Below, one piece after another: positions 29,029-37,951 of a stretch of 64,000 nt of DNA (position 1 is the first letter of the stretch; every line of letters begins with the position of its first letter). Source of the stretch: Pantoea alfalfae (lineage in GTDB: Bacteria > Pseudomonadota > Gammaproteobacteria > Enterobacterales > Enterobacteriaceae); contig NZ_CP082292.1 in NCBI RefSeq assembly GCF_019880205.1, positions 744,001-808,000 of the forward strand, written 5' to 3'. Under the pieces are notes generated by a model. It did no database searches. It saw nothing but the letters and a program-made list of their open reading frames with translations, and had not been told where the DNA came from. The position numbers and the translations under genes are program-made.

Positions 29029-29751
29029 ATGAAACTGAAAGCATTGGCTCTGGCCGCAATCATGAGCGCCGGGGCATTGCCTGGCGTATACGCTGATGAG
29101 TTACCGAACGGACCGCACGTGGTGACCTCAGGCAAGGCAACGGTCGATGCCCGTCCCGATATTGCGACGCTCTCTATCGTGGTGAACGTGTCGTCTAAAG
29201 ATGCCGCAGATGCGAAAAAGCAGGCGGATAGCCGGGTTGCGCAATATTTCGATTTTCTGCAGAAAAACGGCATTGAGAAGAAAGATATCGATGCAGCTAA
29301 CCTGAGCACACAGCCTGAGTACGATTACACCAAAGAGGGTAAATCGGTACTGAAAGGCTACCGCGCGGTGCGTCAGGTACAGGTCACCCTGCGTCAGCTG
29401 GATAAGCTGAACGATCTGCTGGACGGGGCGCTGAAGTCCGGTCTGAATGAGGTACGCAGCGTCGAGTTAGGCGTGGCAAACCCGGAAAGTTACAAAGAGC
29501 AGGCGCGTAAAGCCGCGATTAAAAACGCGACTCAGCAGGCATCACAGCTGGCTGAAGGCTTCAACGCGAAGCTGGGATCCATCTACAGCATTCGTTATCA
29601 GGTTGCCAACTATCAGCCGATGCCAATGAACCGCATGTATAAAGCGGCTGCCGCGGCGGATACGTCGGCGCAGGAAACCTATGATCAGCAGAGCATCAAC
29701 TTTGACGATCAGGTGGATGTGGTGTTTGAGCTCAAGCCCAACACGCCATAA
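29029..29751 (+). CDS. yggE: Oxidative stress defense protein YggE (SIMPL domain)
   Basis: 240-residue exported SIMPL-domain protein (DUF541). Signal peptide MKLKALALAAIMSAGALPGVYA, so periplasmic. The SIMPL domain spans roughly 28-235, with VVTSGKATVDARPDIATLSI at its start. In E. coli it lowers oxidative stress and forms oligomers; mechanism unsettled. ATG 29029 has a very strong SD (AAGGAGGA). The frame stays open upstream to 28969, but that part is not conserved. Confidence 0.94.
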   Translation: MKLKALALAAIMSAGALPGVYADELPNGPHVVTSGKATVDARPDIATLSIVVNVSSKDAADAKKQADSRVAQYFDFLQKNGIEKKDIDAANLSTQPEYDYTKEGKSVLKGYRAVRQVQVTLRQLDKLNDLLDGALKSGLNEVRSVELGVANPESYKEQARKAAIKNATQQASQLAEGFNAKLGSIYSIRYQVANYQPMPMNRMYKAAAAADTSAQETYDQQSINFDDQVDVVFELKPNTP

Positions 29752-29754
29752 TGC

Positions 29755-29779
29755 AAAACGGGGCTGATGCCCCGTTTTT
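29755..29779. terminator. Bidirectional terminator between yggE and argP
   Basis: Perfect 10-bp stem AAAACGGGGC / GCCCCGTTTT with a TGAT loop and flanking A and T tracts, between two convergent stops. Confidence 0.92.
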
Positions 29780-29783
29780 GTTT

Positions 29784-30689
29784 TCAGGCTGCCACGTCAT
29801 CCTGCCGCAGCACCCGATGTCCATGCGCAATCAGCGCATCGGTCACCCGACGCATTAACCGGCTTTCCGGCGCAAACCGATGCCAGTAGAGCATCCGCCG
29901 CTGACACAGACCCGGCGTCAAATCGATTAACTCACCGCTTGCCAGCTCACGCTCAATCTGAAGATGTGGGATCATACAGCAGGTCGAACCCTGTCGCGCC
30001 ATCTGCACAAAAGCTTCAGAGGAGTTCACAATGTGACAGGGCACGCTGCCCGGTGAGAGATCAAAGTTCTGCTGCAGGAAGGCCTGATGCATATCATCAA
30101 GATGGTCAAACGCTACCGCAGGCGCTTTCAGCAGGGCAGAGCGGGTGACGCCGTTTGGGAAGAAGCGATCGGCAAAGTCGCGTGACGCCACAAACAGATA
30201 GTCGAGCGCACCGAGCTGATCCACCAGGCAACTTGGCAGTGGCTGCGGCTGAATACTCACCGCACCCACCACTTCACCCCGACGCAGACGCTCCTGAGTG
30301 CGGGTTTCATCTTCGACCTGCAGATTCAGACGCACAGGTGAATCCGCCAGTACATCTTTCAGTGCGGGCAGCAGCCAGGTCGCCAGACTGTCGGCATTGA
30401 CCGCCAGCGACAGCAGCAGCGGCGTGGTGCCACTGTTCTCGTCGCCCAGCCACTCCTCTTCCAGCAATTCTACCTGATGCAGCAACGCCAGCAGTTTTTG
30501 CCCCTGTTCAGTCGGACGCGGTGGCACGGTACGTACCAGCAGCGGCTGACCAAACAGGTTCTCCAGCTGCTTGATACGCTGTGAAACCGCCGACTGGGTG
30601 ATACATAACTTTTGTGCGGCACGCTCAAAGCCGCGTTCGCGGATCACTGAATCCAGCGCCTGAAGCGTTCGATAATCCGGGCGTTTCAT
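29784..30689 (-). CDS. argP: LysR-type regulator ArgP (IciA)
   Basis: 301-residue LysR-family transcription factor. Activates argO with arginine and controls lysine, arginine and nucleotide-related genes. The winged helix is at about 3-60, with recognition helix in [15 protein letters not shown]; the effector domain follows from about 90. Start at ATG 30689 ([20 protein letters not shown]) matches E. coli; the upstream in-frame extension to 30779 does not. Divergent from rpiA, as in E. coli apart from yqfE. Confidence 0.96.
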   Translation of the reverse strand: MKRPDYRTLQALDSVIRERGFERAAQKLCITQSAVSQRIKQLENLFGQPLLVRTVPPRPTEQGQKLLALLHQVELLEEEWLGDENSGTTPLLLSLAVNADSLATWLLPALKDVLADSPVRLNLQVEDETRTQERLRRGEVVGAVSIQPQPLPSCLVDQLGALDYLFVASRDFADRFFPNGVTRSALLKAPAVAFDHLDDMHQAFLQQNFDLSPGSVPCHIVNSSEAFVQMARQGSTCCMIPHLQIERELASGELIDLTPGLCQRRMLYWHRFAPESRLMRRVTDALIAHGHRVLRQDDVAA

Positions 30690-30871
30690 TCTTCTTCTCT
30701 CTCCTTCAGGGTGGACGTCACTATGCCACAAAAGTGTCACCTGTGATGGCTCTCTTATTTTTTGTGGGCTGGCTTCCAAAGCGATAAATCCACGTCGGAC
30801 AGCCGAGCATTTTCAGCAAGCCTTGTTTTATACTACGCGCACTTCGTTGTCGCACAGGTTTTAAACATACC

Positions 30872-31531
30872 ATGACCCAGGATGAACTGAAAAAAGCCGT
30901 TGGCTGGGCTGCACTTGAGTACGTGCAGCCGGGCACCGTTGTTGGCGTAGGCACCGGATCCACCGCTGCCCACTTTATTGATGCGCTGGCCACAGTCAGG
31001 CATCAGATTGAAGGTGCTGTCTCCAGCTCGGATGCCTCAACCCAGAAGCTGAAGAGCCTGGGTATTCAGGTGTTTGATCTGAACGAGATTGACCTGCTGT
31101 CGGTATACGTTGATGGCGCGGATGAGATCAACCCACAGATGCAGATGATCAAAGGCGGTGGCGCAGCGCTGACGCGCGAAAAGATCGTGGCCGCGGTGGC
31201 AGAGACGTTTATCTGCATCGCTGACGCCTCAAAAGAGGTCGATGTGCTGGGGCGTTTCCCTCTGCCGGTCGAAGTGATTCCGATGGCGCGCAGTTACGTG
31301 GCGCGTCAGCTGGTGAAAATGGGTGGCTTACCTGAGTATCGTCAGAACGTGGTCACGGATAACGGCAACATTATTCTTGATGTGCATAATCTCCGCATTC
31401 TCGATCCGATTGAGCTGGAAAAAACCATCAATGCTTTGCCTGGCGTCGTGACCGTTGGCCTTTTTGCCGCGCGCGGTGCCGATATCGCATTGATCGGCGG
31501 TCCTGATGGCGTGAAAACCATCAAAAAATGA
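30872..31531 (+). CDS. rpiA: Ribose-5-phosphate isomerase A
   Basis: Interconverts ribose 5-phosphate and ribulose 5-phosphate. 219 residues, the E. coli length. Phosphate-binding loop [15 protein letters not shown] (about 26-40), catalytic Asp region VDGADEINP (about 81-89) and [12 protein letters not shown] (about 94-105) are all intact. Followed by a weak GGCGC/GCGCC hairpin and a much larger structured element before serA. Confidence 0.97.
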   Translation: MTQDELKKAVGWAALEYVQPGTVVGVGTGSTAAHFIDALATVRHQIEGAVSSSDASTQKLKSLGIQVFDLNEIDLLSVYVDGADEINPQMQMIKGGGAALTREKIVAAVAETFICIADASKEVDVLGRFPLPVEVIPMARSYVARQLVKMGGLPEYRQNVVTDNGNIILDVHNLRILDPIELEKTINALPGVVTVGLFAARGADIALIGGPDGVKTIKK

Positions 31532-31671
31532 TCTGTCTGGCGCTGTAAAGGCGCCGGTTATTTCTGCCTGCAAATCATCTTTTCTCGCGTCGGTGAAATT
31601 TGGTGACTTATGTCACATAACCGTCATCGACAGTAGGTTCGTTCTCTCTTCATCGCTGACCTCATGATTTT

Positions 31672-31749
31672 GTCCGGCAATGTGCTGCTGCCAGCCATTG
31701 CCATGCTGGCTGGCGGGCAATCGTTTGTATTGCCGGACGCGATTTTTTT
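31672..31749 (+). terminator. Two-tier stem-loop with T tract upstream of serA
   Basis: Outer stem GTCCGGCAAT (31672-31681) / ATTGCCGGAC (31729-31738), perfect over 10 bp, encloses an inner perfect stem GCCAGC (31690-31695) / GCTGGC (31705-31710). GCGA and then seven T (31743-31749) follow. It fits a rho-independent terminator for rpiA or an attenuator in the serA leader; it lies 62 bp upstream of the serA start. A TTGACA just after it (31756-31761) may be the serA -35. Confidence 0.65.
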
Positions 31750-31810
31750 GATATTTTGACAGAAGGCTGGCTTATGGTAGTCCTCATTGAATGCTGAATA
31801 GGATCGGGAA

Positions 31811-33049
31811 ATGGCAAAGGTATCACTGGAAAAAGATAAGATTAAGTTCCTGCTGGTGGAAGGTGTCCATCAGAGCGCGCTGGAAAACCTGCGGGCTGCA
31901 GGCTATACCAACATCGAATTCCACAAGGGCGCACTGGACTCCGACGCGTTAAAAGCATCGATCCGCGATGCGCACTTCATTGGTATCCGTTCCCGCTCCC
32001 AGCTCACTGAAGAGATTTTTGCGGCGGCTGAAAAGCTGGTCGCCGTGGGCTGTTTCTGTATCGGCACCAACCAGGTTGATCTGCAGGCGGCTGCCCGCCG
32101 GGGTATCCCGGTGTTCAATGCGCCTTTCTCGAATACCCGCTCGGTGGCGGAGCTGGTCATTGGTGAGATGCTGCTGATGCTGCGTGGCATCCCGGAAGCA
32201 AACGCGAAAGCACACCGTGGCATCTGGAATAAGATTGCCAAAGGCTCATTTGAAGCGCGTGGCAAAAAGCTGGGCATCATCGGTTACGGTCATATCGGTA
32301 TGCAGCTGGGCGTGCTGGCAGAAAGTCTGGGCATGCATGTTTTCTTCTACGACATTGAAAACAAGCTGCCGCTGGGTAATGCCACGCAGGTACGCCATCT
32401 TGCAGACCTGCTCAACATGAGCGACGTTGTCAGCCTGCACGTGCCGGAAACGGCCTCTACACAGGATATGATCGGTGCAGAGCAACTGGCGCAGATGAAA
32501 CCCGGTGCGCTGCTGATTAACGCCTCACGCGGTACAGTCGTGGATATTCCCGCGCTGTGTGATGCCCTGGCCAGCAAGCATGTGGGTGGTGCAGCCATCG
32601 ACGTCTTCCCGACCGAGCCAGCCACCAACAGCGAGCCGTTTATCTCTCCATTGAGTGAGTTCGACAATGTGATCCTGACGCCGCACATTGGCGGATCGAC
32701 AGAAGAAGCGCAGGAGAATATCGGGATTGAAGTGGCGGGCAAGCTGGCAAAATATTCCGATAACGGCTCGACTCTCTCAGCGGTCAACTTCCCGGAAGTA
32801 TCACTGCCGATTCACGGTATCAGCGCCAGTCGTCTGCTGCATATCCATGAGAACCGTCCTGGCGTGCTGACGGCCATCAACCAGATTTTTGCCGAGCAGG
32901 GTATCAACATCGCCGCCCAGTATCTGCAAACTTCACCGTTCATGGGCTATGTGGTGATCGACATTGATGCAGAGCCGGAAGTGGCCGAGAACGCGCTGCA
33001 GCTGATGAAGGCGATTCCGGGTACTATCCGCGCGCGTCTGCTCTACTAA
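31811..33049 (+). CDS. serA: D-3-phosphoglycerate dehydrogenase
   Basis: First step of serine biosynthesis: oxidises 3-phosphoglycerate to 3-phosphohydroxypyruvate. 412 residues. The NAD-binding Rossmann motif GIIGYGHIGMQLG lies near 156, the catalytic Arg in INASRGTVVDIP (about 241) and the His in LTPHIGGSTEEAQ (about 292). The C-terminal ACT domain (about 340-412, starting HENRPGVLTAINQIF) carries the serine feedback site. Supplies serine to the glycine cleavage and one-carbon genes further along the window. Confidence 0.98.
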   Translation: MAKVSLEKDKIKFLLVEGVHQSALENLRAAGYTNIEFHKGALDSDALKASIRDAHFIGIRSRSQLTEEIFAAAEKLVAVGCFCIGTNQVDLQAAARRGIPVFNAPFSNTRSVAELVIGEMLLMLRGIPEANAKAHRGIWNKIAKGSFEARGKKLGIIGYGHIGMQLGVLAESLGMHVFFYDIENKLPLGNATQVRHLADLLNMSDVVSLHVPETASTQDMIGAEQLAQMKPGALLINASRGTVVDIPALCDALASKHVGGAAIDVFPTEPATNSEPFISPLSEFDNVILTPHIGGSTEEAQENIGIEVAGKLAKYSDNGSTLSAVNFPEVSLPIHGISASRLLHIHENRPGVLTAINQIFAEQGINIAAQYLQTSPFMGYVVIDIDAEPEVAENALQLMKAIPGTIRARLLY

Positions 33050-33205
33050 GCGCTACCAACCTGAACAGGCGCTTAGTCGCGTCTCTTCAGGTAGGTAATA
33101 CAGGCTGTCGCGATTTACTGTAAGATCGAGACTGCGAAGAGAACACGGTCAGATCGGAAAGACGCAAAATCCGCCATCCCTGGCATGCCCGGCCCGCGCG
33201 ATTAG
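33050..33205. other. serA downstream region, structured, no gene
   Basis: Non-coding stretch with imperfect inverted repeats, the clearest being ACCTGAA (33059-33065) / TTCAGGT (33086-33092) and TCTCTTC (33082-33088) / GAAGAGA (about 33136-33142). No T tract, no ORF and no tRNA. It leads directly into the hairpin array at 33206. Confidence 0.45.
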
Positions 33206-33294
33206 GCACCTCATCCCTGAGGTGCGCCCGTAAACGGGCCAACGCTTTGCGTTGTTCAAAAACGCTCCCGGCGTTTTTGTCCCTTGCGCGGGAC
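33206..33294. repeat. Array of five abutting hairpins
   Basis: Five perfect short hairpins follow each other with almost no spacer: GCACCTCA/TGAGGTGC (33206-33225), GCCCG/CGGGC (33226-33239), CAACGC/GCGTTG (33240-33254), CAAAAACGC/GCGTTTTTG (33257-33279) and GTCCC/GGGAC (33279-33294). Loops are 3-6 nt. It lies between the convergent genes serA and fau. I recognise no described element (it is not ERIC, REP/BIME or a Box C type I can recall). No ORF spans it convincingly. See findings. Confidence 0.75.
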
Positions 33295-33393
33295 GCTTTC
33301 CTCTTCTGACCATGTTCCCTGCGCGTTAAGCTTTTCCATTGCTGCCAGATGCGCCCAGGTATGGGTTTTCACTTGTCTGCAAAAGCGACGCAT

Positions 33394-34017
33394 CTACTCC
33401 CACTGCCAGAGTTTTGATGGCGTCATTACCGCCGGCAAAGGCACATCCCATTCTGCCACCGGCAGGCTATCGACCTGCTGACAATCGTGTGCCAGGCCCA
33501 CCGGCAAAAAACCGTGCTGCCGCCAGTTCTGCAGGGTACGATCGTAGAAGCCGCCGCCCATCCCCAGACGCTGTCCATGCTGATCAAATGCCACCAGCGG
33601 CACCATCATCAGATCCAGTTGGTCAAGGGTGATCAACTGCCGGATATCCAGCGGCGGTTCAGGAATGCGCAGCTTATTTTTGAGCAATGGGGTATCGGGC
33701 GAGTAGCGCAGAAACAACAAATTACCGGGGGAGAAGGGGTGTAAAACCGGCAGACAGACCGTTTTCTTCAGATGCCAGAGGCGGGCAATCAGCGGACGGG
33801 TATTCAGTTCGCCATCCACCGACAGAAAAAGGGCGATATTGCGCGCTTCAGTCACCGGGGCGTAGTTGAGCGCATGTTCAGCGAGCTGCTCAGCGGCCTG
33901 CGTTTGCTGCTCATCGGTGAGTGCCCGTCGCAGATGTCGCACATGCTGGCGAATCGCCTGACGCTGGGTCATTGAAGGTTCAGACATGGAAGGTTCAGAC
34001 ATGGAAGGTTCAGACAT
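33394..34017 (-). CDS. fau: 5-formyltetrahydrofolate cyclo-ligase
   Basis: Converts 5-formyl-THF to 5,10-methenyl-THF with ATP (ygfA in E. coli). 207 residues from ATG 34017. The ATP-binding C-terminal motif LGMGGGFYDRTL is near 150-161 and VPLVAFDQHGQRLG precedes it. Odd N-terminus: a 15-bp unit coding MSEPS occurs three times before MTQRQAIR, giving four in-frame ATGs. Only the first has a good SD (GGGGA), so 34017 is preferred. Downstream of 6S RNA on the same strand, the conserved ssrS-fau arrangement. Confidence 0.94.
   Translation of the reverse strand: MSEPSMSEPSMSEPSMTQRQAIRQHVRHLRRALTDEQQTQAAEQLAEHALNYAPVTEARNIALFLSVDGELNTRPLIARLWHLKKTVCLPVLHPFSPGNLLFLRYSPDTPLLKNKLRIPEPPLDIRQLITLDQLDLMMVPLVAFDQHGQRLGMGGGFYDRTLQNWRQHGFLPVGLAHDCQQVDSLPVAEWDVPLPAVMTPSKLWQWE
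33973..34017 (-). repeat. Three-copy 15-bp tandem repeat at the fau start
   Basis: Unit ATGTCTGAACCTTCC read on the minus strand occurs at 34003-34017 and 33988-34002, with a third copy at 33973-33987 that ends in A instead of C. Each copy opens with ATG in frame with fau. Changes in copy number would keep the frame and alter only the N-terminal length. Confidence 0.95.
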
Positions 34018-34094
34018 GATTTCCCCGCCGGATAAGTCGCTGTTGAGCGACTATAACATGTCAGTCAGGGGAAAAAGCAGGACTACAGGAAGAG

Positions 34095-34277
34095 AGATCT
34101 CCGAGATGCCGCCGTAGGCTGTAACCCTTGAACCCTTGGTTCAAGGTGAACATGCCGTCATAACCATCAGGCTTCTCGGACGAACCGAGCATGCACACAG
34201 GTTACGAGCGTCACATTCTGTTTTTTCGAAATATCGGCTCAGGGGACTGGCCCACATGCAAACATCTCAGAGAAGAT
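34095..34277 (-). ncRNA. ssrS: 6S RNA
   Basis: RNA that binds sigma-70 RNA polymerase and dampens transcription in stationary phase. On the minus strand the 5' part TTCTCTGAGATGTT, the segment GGGCCAGTCCCCTGAGCCGA, the central GCATGCTCGGT and TCCGAGAAGCC, and the 3' part CCTTGAACCAAGGGTTCAAG and GGCGGCATCTCGGAGA match E. coli 6S RNA. The two ends pair (CTCTGAGATG with CATCTCGGAG) to close the long hairpin. Ends are estimated by alignment to recalled E. coli ends, so they may be off by a few bases. Located between zapA and fau, as in E. coli. Confidence 0.96.
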
Positions 34278-34295
34278 TTACCTCACCGTTACTTA

Positions 34296-34301
34296 AGTAT
34301 A
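34296..34301 (-). promoter_or_regulatory. Candidate ssrS -10 element
   Basis: TATACT on the minus strand, 19 bp upstream of the inferred mature 6S 5' end. Transcription would start about 10 nt before that end, consistent with a short 5' trailer removed by RNase E/G. The -35 (TTCGAA at 34319-34324) is weak and overlaps the zapA stop region. Confidence 0.55.
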
Positions 34302-34315
34302 GCAACCATGAAGTT

Positions 34316-34645
34316 TTATTCGAATTTCGCACCCTCACGCTCAGAGATGCGACCCTGCTCAACTAATGCCTGTTCAATCGTCTGCTGCAACATACGGATA
34401 CGTTGTTCCATATTAGCAGCATAATCGCGCGTTTTCACTTTCTCTTGCGCCAGCTCGTGGCAGACGTTTAACGCTGCGATGAACACCAGTTGTTCTGTAT
34501 TGGTGACTCTAGTGCGAACTTTTAGATCTTGCAACCGTTGATTGAGATCTTCAGCCGCGCTATTGAGCGCATCTTGCTGCTCTGGCGGACAATTTACTCT
34601 CAACGAACGACCAAAAATTTGTAAATCTACCGGTTGTGCAGACAT
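34316..34645 (-). CDS. zapA: Cell division protein ZapA
   Basis: 109-residue FtsZ-ring-associated protein that cross-links FtsZ protofilaments. Start at ATG 34645 ([20 protein letters not shown]) matches E. coli; a frame extension to 34726 is not conserved. The N-terminal FtsZ-binding globular domain covers about 1-60, and the C-terminal part ([19 protein letters not shown]) is the coiled coil. Immediately upstream of 6S RNA; divergent from ygfB. Confidence 0.96.
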   Translation of the reverse strand: MSAQPVDLQIFGRSLRVNCPPEQQDALNSAAEDLNQRLQDLKVRTRVTNTEQLVFIAALNVCHELAQEKVKTRDYAANMEQRIRMLQQTIEQALVEQGRISEREGAKFE

Positions 34646-34815
34646 GCCACCTTCCTGACTGATTACTTCGCTCGCAACTCCCTTAGCAGTCAATGGCTTG
34701 GGAGGCGGGCAACTATATAGACCCACGAAATAAGATACAACCCCTTTTCTGGAAACCTTGAGGCAGCTAGTGGTAGCATAACACGAACTTATTCTGCCAA
34801 CGACGATGAAAACTT

Positions 34816-35394
34816 ATGTCCTTACAGAACGCAACCCCCGATTACAACGCGCTCGCGGCGGTGCTCTCACAGCAGGGTGTTGGAATGACGCCCGCGGAAA
34901 TGCATGGCCTGTTGAGCGGGATCCTCTGCGGTGGTAACCAGGACACCAGTTGGAAGACGCTGGTACACGATCTGGCTAACGAAGGCATGGCGTTTTCACA
35001 CACTCTTGCCGTGCCGCTGGCGGAGCTACACGAGCATACGGCGACTACGCTGGAAGATGAAGGCTTCCTGTTTCAGCTACTGCTGCCTGCTGACGACGAC
35101 ATCACCGTATTTGACCGTGCCGACGCGCTGGCGGGCTGGGTTAACCATTTTCTGCTCGGCCTGGGCGTAACACAGCCTAAACTGGATAAGGTCACCGGCG
35201 AAACCGGCGAAGCAATCGACGATCTGCGTACTATCGCCCAGCTCGGTTACGAAGAAGATGAAGACCAGGAGGAGCTGGAGCAGTCGCTGGAAGAGGTGAT
35301 TGAGTATGTACGTGTCGCCGCACTGCTGTGCCACGATACGTTTACCCGTCCACAGCCTACTGCGCCAGAAGTGCAAAAACCGACGCTACACTAA
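34816..35394 (+). CDS. ygfB: YgfB/UPF0149 family protein
   Basis: 192-residue acidic cytoplasmic protein of the UPF0149 family; in Pseudomonas a homologue affects beta-lactamase regulation, but the enterobacterial role is unknown. Typical segments are [17 protein letters not shown] near 25-42 and [19 protein letters not shown] near the C-terminus. Ends with a short Pro-rich tail. First gene of a plus-strand group with pepP, ubiH and ubiI, with pepP starting 46 bp later. Confidence 0.93.
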   Translation: MSLQNATPDYNALAAVLSQQGVGMTPAEMHGLLSGILCGGNQDTSWKTLVHDLANEGMAFSHTLAVPLAELHEHTATTLEDEGFLFQLLLPADDDITVFDRADALAGWVNHFLLGLGVTQPKLDKVTGETGEAIDDLRTIAQLGYEEDEDQEELEQSLEEVIEYVRVAALLCHDTFTRPQPTAPEVQKPTLH

Positions 35395-35440
35395 TTTCAG
35401 GTCAACGCGTTTAACCGGTCAGTTTACAGGGAGTGCAGAG

Positions 35441-36763
35441 ATGATTTCACTGGAACGATACCTGCAGCGTCGTCAGGCGCTGCTGGCAAAGATGGCGCCT
35501 GGCAGCGCAGCGCTGATTTTTGCTGCGCCCGAAGTGACGCGCAGTAATGACACGGAATATCCGTTTCGTCAGAGCAGCGACTTCAGCTATTTCACCGGCT
35601 TTAACGAGCCGCAGGCACTGCTGGTACTGATCAAAAGCGATGAAAATCACAACCACAGCGTGCTGTTTAACCGCGTTCGCGACCCGGCAGCGGAAGTCTG
35701 GTCTGGCCGTCGGCTGGGCCAGGAGGCGGCTCCCGAAAAACTGGGCGTCGATCGTGCCCTCCCCTGGAGCGATATCGGCGAACAGCTGCACCTGCTGCTG
35801 AATGGCCTTGACGTCATTTATCATGCGCAGGGCGAATATGCCCATGCGGATACGCTGGTGTTCAGCGCGCTGGACAAGCTGCGTCGCGGTTTCCGCCAGA
35901 ATCTCAGCGCGCCTGCCACCGTCACTGACTGGCGTCCGTGGGTGCATGAGATGCGTCTGTTTAAAGATGCGGATGAAATTGAGTTGTTACGTCGCGCCGG
36001 GATAATCAGCGCACTGGCGCATACCCGTGCCATGCAAACCTGCCAGCCAGGCATGTTCGAGTATCAGCTGGAAGGGGAAATTCTTCACGAGTTTACCCGT
36101 CACGGCGCGCGTTTTCCCTCCTATAACACCATTGTGGGTGCTGGTGAGAACGGCTGCATTCTGCACTACACCGAAAATGAAAGTGAAATGCGCGACGGCG
36201 ATCTGGTGCTGATCGATGCAGGCTGTGAATTCTACGGCTACGCTGGCGATATCACCCGCACCTTCCCGGTTAATGGCAAATTCAGCCCGGCGCAGCGCGC
36301 GATTTATGACATCGTACTGGCTTCGCTGAACCGATCGCTTGAGCTGTTCCGGCCCGGCATCAGCATTCGTGAAGTGAATGATGAAGTGGTGCGCATTATG
36401 GTGACGGGCCTGGTTGATCTGGGCATCCTTGAAGGCGACGTTGATACCCTGATCGCTGAAGAAGCACATCGCCAGTTTTACATGCATGGCCTGGGGCACT
36501 GGCTGGGGCTGGATGTTCATGATGTCGGTCACTATGGTACCCCGAGCCGCGACCGCGTATTGGAGCCGGGCATGGTGTTAACCATTGAGCCGGGCCTTTA
36601 TATCGCCCCGGATGCGGATGTGCCCGCACAGTATCGCGGCATCGGTATCCGAATCGAAGATGACATTGTGATCACTGAAGATGGTATTGAAAATCTTACC
36701 GACAGCGTCGTGAAAGAGGCGGATGAGATTGAAGCACTGATGGCGGCGGCAAAACAGGCATGA
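35441..36763 (+). CDS. pepP: Xaa-Pro aminopeptidase
   Basis: Dimanganese 'pita-bread' peptidase removing N-terminal residues before proline. 440 residues from ATG 35441, with SD GGGAG. Metal ligands: two Asp in DAGCEFYGYAGDITRTF (about 260-276), His in HGLGHWLGLDVHD (about 350-362), Glu in TIEPGLY (about 383) and Glu in GIRIEDD (about 405). The N-terminal creatinase domain covers about 1-170. Its stop overlaps the ubiH ATG by 4 bases (ATGA). Confidence 0.97.
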   Translation: MISLERYLQRRQALLAKMAPGSAALIFAAPEVTRSNDTEYPFRQSSDFSYFTGFNEPQALLVLIKSDENHNHSVLFNRVRDPAAEVWSGRRLGQEAAPEKLGVDRALPWSDIGEQLHLLLNGLDVIYHAQGEYAHADTLVFSALDKLRRGFRQNLSAPATVTDWRPWVHEMRLFKDADEIELLRRAGIISALAHTRAMQTCQPGMFEYQLEGEILHEFTRHGARFPSYNTIVGAGENGCILHYTENESEMRDGDLVLIDAGCEFYGYAGDITRTFPVNGKFSPAQRAIYDIVLASLNRSLELFRPGISIREVNDEVVRIMVTGLVDLGILEGDVDTLIAEEAHRQFYMHGLGHWLGLDVHDVGHYGTPSRDRVLEPGMVLTIEPGLYIAPDADVPAQYRGIGIRIEDDIVITEDGIENLTDSVVKEADEIEALMAAAKQA

Positions 36764-37938
36764 CGATTCTGATTGCCGGCGGCGGCATGACCGGGGCGAC
36801 ACTGGCGCTGGCGCTCTCCCATCTCACTCAGGGTACCCTGCCGGTGACGCTGATTGAAAGCAGTGAGCCGGGCAGTCGGGCGCACCCCGGTTTCGATGGC
36901 CGCGCGATTGCGCTCTCTGCCGGCACCTGCCAGCAGCTGGCGGACATCAATCTGTGGCAGCGCATCGCCAGCTGTGCCACCCCGATTACCGACATCCATG
37001 TCTCCGACCGCGGGCACGCTGGCTTTGTGTCGCTGGCAGCGGCGGATTACGCTATTCCGGCGCTGGGACAGGTGGTTGAACTGTTTGACGTCGGTCAGCG
37101 GCTGTTTGCGGAACTGAAAAAAGCGCCAGGCGTGACGCTGCGCTGTCCGGCGCGCGTTGCGCATGCCCAACGCAGCGAGCAGCAGGTGGAGGTGACGCTG
37201 GACAGTGGCGAGCAACTCAGTGGCAAACTGCTGGTGGCGGCGGATGGCACGCGCTCTGCGCTGGCCGCCTCGTGCGGTATCCAGTGGCAACGGGACGACT
37301 ATCAACAACTCGCCGTGATTGCCAATGTCACCACTGCGCTGCCTCATCAGGGCCGGGCATTCGAGCGTTTCACCCAACATGGCCCGCTGGCGCTGCTGCC
37401 GATGTCCGGCAACCGTCTGTCGCTGGTCTGGTGTCATCCGCTGTCGCAGCGTGAACAGATTGAGGCGTGGAGCGAGGCTGAATTTCTCAGCCAGTTGCAG
37501 CGTGCCTTTGGCTGGCGCCTGGGCAAATTCACCCACACCGGTCAGCGTGAATATTACCCGCTGGCGCTGCACCGGGCGATGTCGCCCGTGACGCATCGCG
37601 TGGCGGTGGTGGGCAATGCGGCGCAGACGTTGCATCCGATTGCTGGTCAGGGCTTCAATCTTGGCCTGCGTGATGTGATGTCGCTGGCTGAAACCCTGGC
37701 CGCCGCCCATCGCCAGCAGCAGGACCCCGGCAGTTATGCAGTGCTTAACCATTACCAGCAGCGTCGTCAGCCCGATCGCGCCGCGACTATCGGTATTACC
37801 GACGGGCTGGTTCGCGTCTTTGCGAATCGCTATGGCCCGATGGTAGCCGGTCGCAACCTGGGCCTGCTGGCGATGGATCATCTGCCGTGGCTACGAAATC
37901 AACTGGCTAAGCGTACGCTTGGCTGGGTTAAGCGTTAA
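36760..37938 (+). CDS. ubiH: 2-octaprenyl-6-methoxyphenol hydroxylase
   Basis: Flavoprotein monooxygenase of ubiquinone biosynthesis (C4 hydroxylation of the ring in E. coli). 392 residues. FAD-binding GGGMTGATLAL at the N-terminus (about 7-17), the DG motif VAADGTRSALA (about 157-167) and the second FAD motif VGNAAQTLHPIAGQGFNLGL (about 284-303) are all present; note N in VGNAAQ, where most paralogues have D. Coupled to pepP by a 4-base overlap and followed by its paralogue ubiI after 13 bp. Confidence 0.96.
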   Translation: MTILIAGGGMTGATLALALSHLTQGTLPVTLIESSEPGSRAHPGFDGRAIALSAGTCQQLADINLWQRIASCATPITDIHVSDRGHAGFVSLAAADYAIPALGQVVELFDVGQRLFAELKKAPGVTLRCPARVAHAQRSEQQVEVTLDSGEQLSGKLLVAADGTRSALAASCGIQWQRDDYQQLAVIANVTTALPHQGRAFERFTQHGPLALLPMSGNRLSLVWCHPLSQREQIEAWSEAEFLSQLQRAFGWRLGKFTHTGQREYYPLALHRAMSPVTHRVAVVGNAAQTLHPIAGQGFNLGLRDVMSLAETLAAAHRQQQDPGSYAVLNHYQQRRQPDRAATIGITDGLVRVFANRYGPMVAGRNLGLLAMDHLPWLRNQLAKRTLGWVKR

Positions 37939-37951
37939 TAAAGAGGCTCAG

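Noticed and set aside
36598-37881. Long open frame on the minus strand opposite ubiH
   Set aside because: It is antisense to a well-supported flavoprotein gene, has no recognisable domain and no ribosome-binding site; high-GC codon bias produces such frames.
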